Assembly (NCBI GenBank): GCA_910890315.1
Contig: CAJVGD010000016.1
Location: 186,001 to 250,000, forward strand
From: Serendipita indica DSM 11827
Taxonomy: Eukaryota; Basidiomycota; Agaricomycetes; Sebacinales; Serendipitaceae
DNA: 64,000 nt
Reading direction: 5' to 3'
The notes under the pieces were generated by a model. It made no database searches. It was not told the origin of the DNA and worked only from the letters and a program-made list of their open reading frames with translations. Each line of letters begins with the position of its first letter. The stretch's first letter is position 1. The position numbers and the translations under genes were made by a program. Below are positions 60,819 to 64,000 of this stretch, in pieces.

Positions 60819-62573
60819 TTAGGAACTAGGTTCCATTCTAGATACAGGGACATCAATATTCCTTGAATTGATGCGCCACACCACATCCACAGTCCGCCCA
60901 ACCGCGAACATTGATCGCTCCCAGCGCTCGACGAGCGTGGGCATACTCGAACTGACAATACTAATATCCTCTACTCTGTGTAAATTGTCATGTAGAACCT
61001 CGCGTCCGCTGACGAGCGCTAGACACCCACGAACTCCAAGAGTCTTCAATCGTCCCCAGAGACGTAAGTCCCATCGCCCAAGTATACCATTATCTTTCTC
61101 GGCACCCCTCGCTGTAGATGCAGGAACTTTGACATTGGTGAGAATCGCTTCGTCTGCCATCCAAGGATTATACGACACGTCTAGCGTCACGAGCGATGGA
61201 AGGAGAGCTGGAAGCGTGCAGAGAATAGGCAAGAGGGACGTTGTAGTCGCTAATGGGAGCGGAATATTCAAGGTCGAGGGCTTGTTGCCATGGCTCGTTG
61301 TGCTCGAGCTAGGGACGGGAAGAGCCGCGGGTGGATAATCGGATGTACACCATGGGCACAAACACTGCGGAATAGGATATTCGGCGTGAGATGGTCGCTT
61401 GTAGGTAGATGGCGGTGGGAGGGCAATCAGACCGAGAGTTGTGAGTGTCTTTGGGAACGAGAGTAAATGTCGTTTTTGTAGGTGAGGTGTCTGGAATAGG
61501 ATGATTGTTTGAGGGGTGATTAATTGGACATCTTCTGGAGACGTTTGGGTGGATAGGCCAAGACGATCGAGGACAGACCCGTCGATGTCTTTCCCGCTTA
61601 TTAAGATCTCCCCGTTTGCGTTATCTGTTGGAGCTTCACTTGATGCGGGTTCGTCGTGTGATGTGTACAGGCGCTGTAGGTCCCGCTGATCGAATGGTCG
61701 ATGTACTGCGGCGTATCGTAGGATGCATCTTCGTGTATGAGGCGGAAAGTATTCCATTAATGCCACTAGCGAGCCCTCCTCACCAGGAGTCTCGTCCACG
61801 GTTGCTGACTGCCTGTAGAGCTGGAAAAGGACGGCAAGCGTAGTTTCGAACAAAGTTGGCACCCTTTCTCCATGAAGCACTGGATTGAATGGTAGGAATG
61901 GATTTGATATGTCGTTGTCGCGAGTCGGTGCAAGTGTCAGAGAGATGGCGTCCGTCCGCCACTCCGTCCACCGTGGATTGGAGCTCGGCCGGTACCAATA
62001 CTCGGATCCATATGCAGCCTCTATGTGATACTCCAGATCTTCGGGTCTATTCCTCCTCCTTCGGCCGGGTTTCTTGCCCTTTGCACTGCTCGAAGAGGGC
62101 ATGGCGTCTACGCGAGGATGCAAAGGTGGATCTCTTGGGTTTGCTCTTGCCGGTTGTTGAGCTGGCTGTGTCGTTCGTGTATTCCACGACCTCGGTGCCG
62201 CGGGACCGCTGACATTTGGCCGAGGTTGTAAAGGTGGGTTCCAATGCCGTGGACGCATCGGCCCCGGACGTGGAGCATTGTTTGCCGTTTGTGCGTTTGG
62301 ATTCTCATTCCAAGTGTCACGCTCTGGAGGGAGCAAGGCAATGTGATCGCCGCTCGGGAGCGAGGTGGTGGTAGAATTTGGGAGATGACTCTGCGATGAT
62401 GTGCTGGGCGTTGATGAGATGTTTCGTAGATGTCGAGCGTGTTCGAGACTGGGGATTTGTTGATTAGAGAGACATTTGGGACGTGTTTGTCATACTCACC
62501 GCAGTCTCTCCAGACGTTGTGTGACAGATTCTGACGTATGTGAGTGCGTATCCTGTGCAAAGCGACCAATCAT
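60819..62573 (-). CDS. large protein of unknown function with Leu-rich segments
   Basis: Two exons (62500-62573, 60819-62448) give 567 residues. A disordered N-terminal third rich in Pro, Arg and Asn contains a basic patch (KGKKPGRRRRNRPEDLEYHI) that may be a nuclear signal. The middle has a folded part (ALMEYFPPHTRRCILRYAAV) and a Cys pair (PQCLCPWC). The later part reads like a degenerate Leu-rich solenoid (LPALLPSLVTLDVSYNPWM, RLKTLGVRGCLALVSG), ending RTVDVVWRINSRNIDVPV. No catalytic motif was seen. The single 51-nt intron after residue 25 is well supported by frame. I do not recognise the family; it looks basidiomycete-specific. Confidence 0.72.
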
Positions 62574-63324
62574 GGAAACGACAAGTCGTGGCAGAGGTCA
62601 AGATGGCGCGCTCAAGGTTATATGCAAACTTAGAATAATGCAGTCTAATCCAGTCAGATTACTAAACCCTAGTCAGACTCGATAATTATTGTTTGAAGAC
62701 TAACTCGGATGCGATACAGTCAATGGACAGCCTTCTTGGACTCGACAACAGAGACGCTCGGAGACAAACAGCCAACTCCGCATGAATTACCATAATAATA
62801 TAATGCGCATAAAGTCGATGGAGCTGAGGAATGGCAACGTCGGCCATCCATGGAGATTACTATCGCTGATGGCGAGCAGCCGCGACCGCTTCTGAAGCTT
62901 CTTCTCGTTTGGGGGTTGCAAGATGATGTATAGAATGTAATATCCATCGACTTTTACTGCTTCTCTGGCCAGTAAAGGTACAAGTCGAGGGAATTCCTCA
63001 TACCGCGAAACAGGCACCTCGCCGACGATCTTTACAGTGTAAAACAAGGTGTCACTCCTTATTTTACACGGATTATTGGCCGCCAGTGTCGCCACTGACC
63101 GCACAGCCGCGTCGTTCCCATGTGCATAATGCCGCGCCTTGGGTTCATCCAGATATTAGACCAGTCTTCACCATCTTCCTTCATCGCTCTTGCCCCTTAC
63201 CTCTTCCCTTTCCTCTCTCCTCTTCCTTTCCTTGGTTTACTCGCCCACTCTCACCACATTTGGGGTCATTTCGTTTATCTTAACGACTTTTACTAGTCTC
63301 TCCTGGCGCTTCAGCAACTCTCTG
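62574..63324. other. divergent promoter region before the last gene
   Basis: About 750 bp. The part at 63150-63320 is strongly CT-rich on the plus strand (cttcctt, cttttcctctctcc), typical of fungal core promoters just before the start. No gene seen. Confidence 0.55.
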
Positions 63325-64000
63325 ATGGCTCCCGTGACTTCACACGACTCGATACGCGACATTTTCTACAACGCGCTCTCAAAGCGTATACCAAGATGGA
63401 AGAGAGCAGATTCAGAGGGTGGTTCAAAACCTAATAATACCGGTTATGTCGCGGCAATAGCCATCCTAAGCGCGATCATCGTCGGTACGTACCAATGCAA
63501 CGTATATACGGCTTGCTCACATAGTCTATAAACAGGGTACATGCTCTACAAGGCCGTGAGATGGTACGCAGCTCGCCATTTCGCGAGGACAGGTCGTCCC
63601 GTCCGCCTTCTCGATCACAAGCGTGCGGCTCGACGAATGAGCAAAGTCCCTCAGGAAGACAGACAAACGATGATTGCAGATATATCTGTCACAGAAGCTA
63701 ACGCCAGCTATAGCCAATTCTCTGCTCTTGGCTCCGCTCAATCCAATGAATTCTCACCTTCGTCTGCAAAGCAGTTTCTCCCTCTCTCTGCCACGGGTCC
63801 AAAGACTCCTAAGCTCGAATGGAGGCCGCCTACTCTCAACTCTTGGTCCAAACTCTCTTCTGCCGGCAACACACCGACGCCTTCAAAGCTCGAATCCGGT
63901 GCAATGGACGCGGGCAGTGTGAGCTATCCGACACAGGCGCATGCAGAACAAGGAAGACGGAAGGAAAAGAGGGATTTCTTCTCATTCGTCAAAGGGCGTG
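63325..64000 (+). CDS. single-pass membrane protein, 3' end beyond the window
   Basis: Exon 1 (63325-63484) and exon 2 (from about 63535, open to the window edge) join over a 50-nt GTACGT intron. The N-terminus (MAPVTSHDSIRDIFYNALSK) leads into one helix (YVAAIAILSAIIVGYMLYKA), then a basic stretch (RHFARTGRPVRLLDHKRAARR) and a Ser/Pro-rich cytosolic region. As in the small proteins at 646 and 1732, the intron falls at the end of the helix in phase 1. Sequence similarity to them is otherwise not evident. Function unknown. Confidence 0.7.

Overview
The window reads as nuclear DNA of a filamentous basidiomycete. Genes are dense and broken up by many short introns, mostly 43-60 nt. Single-copy eukaryotic housekeeping genes (NAA20, XRN1, MCM6, HCR1/eIF3j, ERG11/CYP51, TCD1) sit among families typical of Agaricomycetes: a DUF6535-type membrane protein, class-3 aldehyde dehydrogenases, P450s, an F-box protein and a fungal paladin homologue. 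A relative of Rhizoctonia/Ceratobasidium is my best guess, but this rests on gene style only. No rRNA, CRISPR array or intact mobile element was seen, and no tRNA was recognised by eye.

Layout. 0-3 kb: the tail of a proline-rich gene, two tandem copies of a small single-pass membrane protein, and the NatB acetyltransferase subunit NAA20. 3.7-9 kb: XRN1, an 18-exon gene. 9.1-19.6 kb: aldehyde dehydrogenase 1 (-), a DUF6535 membrane protein (+), phosphate transporter 1 (-) and a damaged-looking P450 (-). 19.9-23.3 kb: MCM6 (-). 23.5-32.6 kb: four intronless genes of one unrecognised polytopic membrane family, arranged A1(-) B1(+) A2(-) B2(+), i.e. a divergent gene pair that has been duplicated. 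32.7-38.7 kb: aldehyde dehydrogenase 2 (+) and phosphate transporter 2 (+), paralogues of the pair at 9-17 kb. 40-47 kb: a Ser-rich protein, eIF3j/HCR1, CYP51 and a poly-Gln bHLH factor. 47.3-53.2 kb: a paladin-like protein with three CX5R phosphatase signatures. 53.5-64 kb: a POF1/NMNAT-like protein, an F-box protein, TCD1, a protein with homeodomain-like stretches, a large protein of unknown function, and the start of another single-pass membrane protein cut by the window edge.

How it fits together. There is no obvious metabolic cluster. The striking theme is local duplication: the small membrane proteins, the A/B membrane quartet, two aldehyde dehydrogenases with C-terminal anchors and two PHO84-type transporters. 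The A/B quartet is the best candidate for an undescribed system. A and B are distant paralogues with the same topology (two N-terminal helices, a third helix, a large ectodomain, a fourth helix, a cytosolic tail with a shared motif). Each pair is transcribed divergently from about 165-175 bp, and a 41-nt block is nearly identical between the two promoters.

A caution on sequence quality: several genes, including the essential MCM6, need a single-base correction to keep frame. Some apparent breaks may therefore be assembly errors and not pseudogenes. Exon boundaries are hand-derived from splice signals and family conservation and have not been tested against transcripts.
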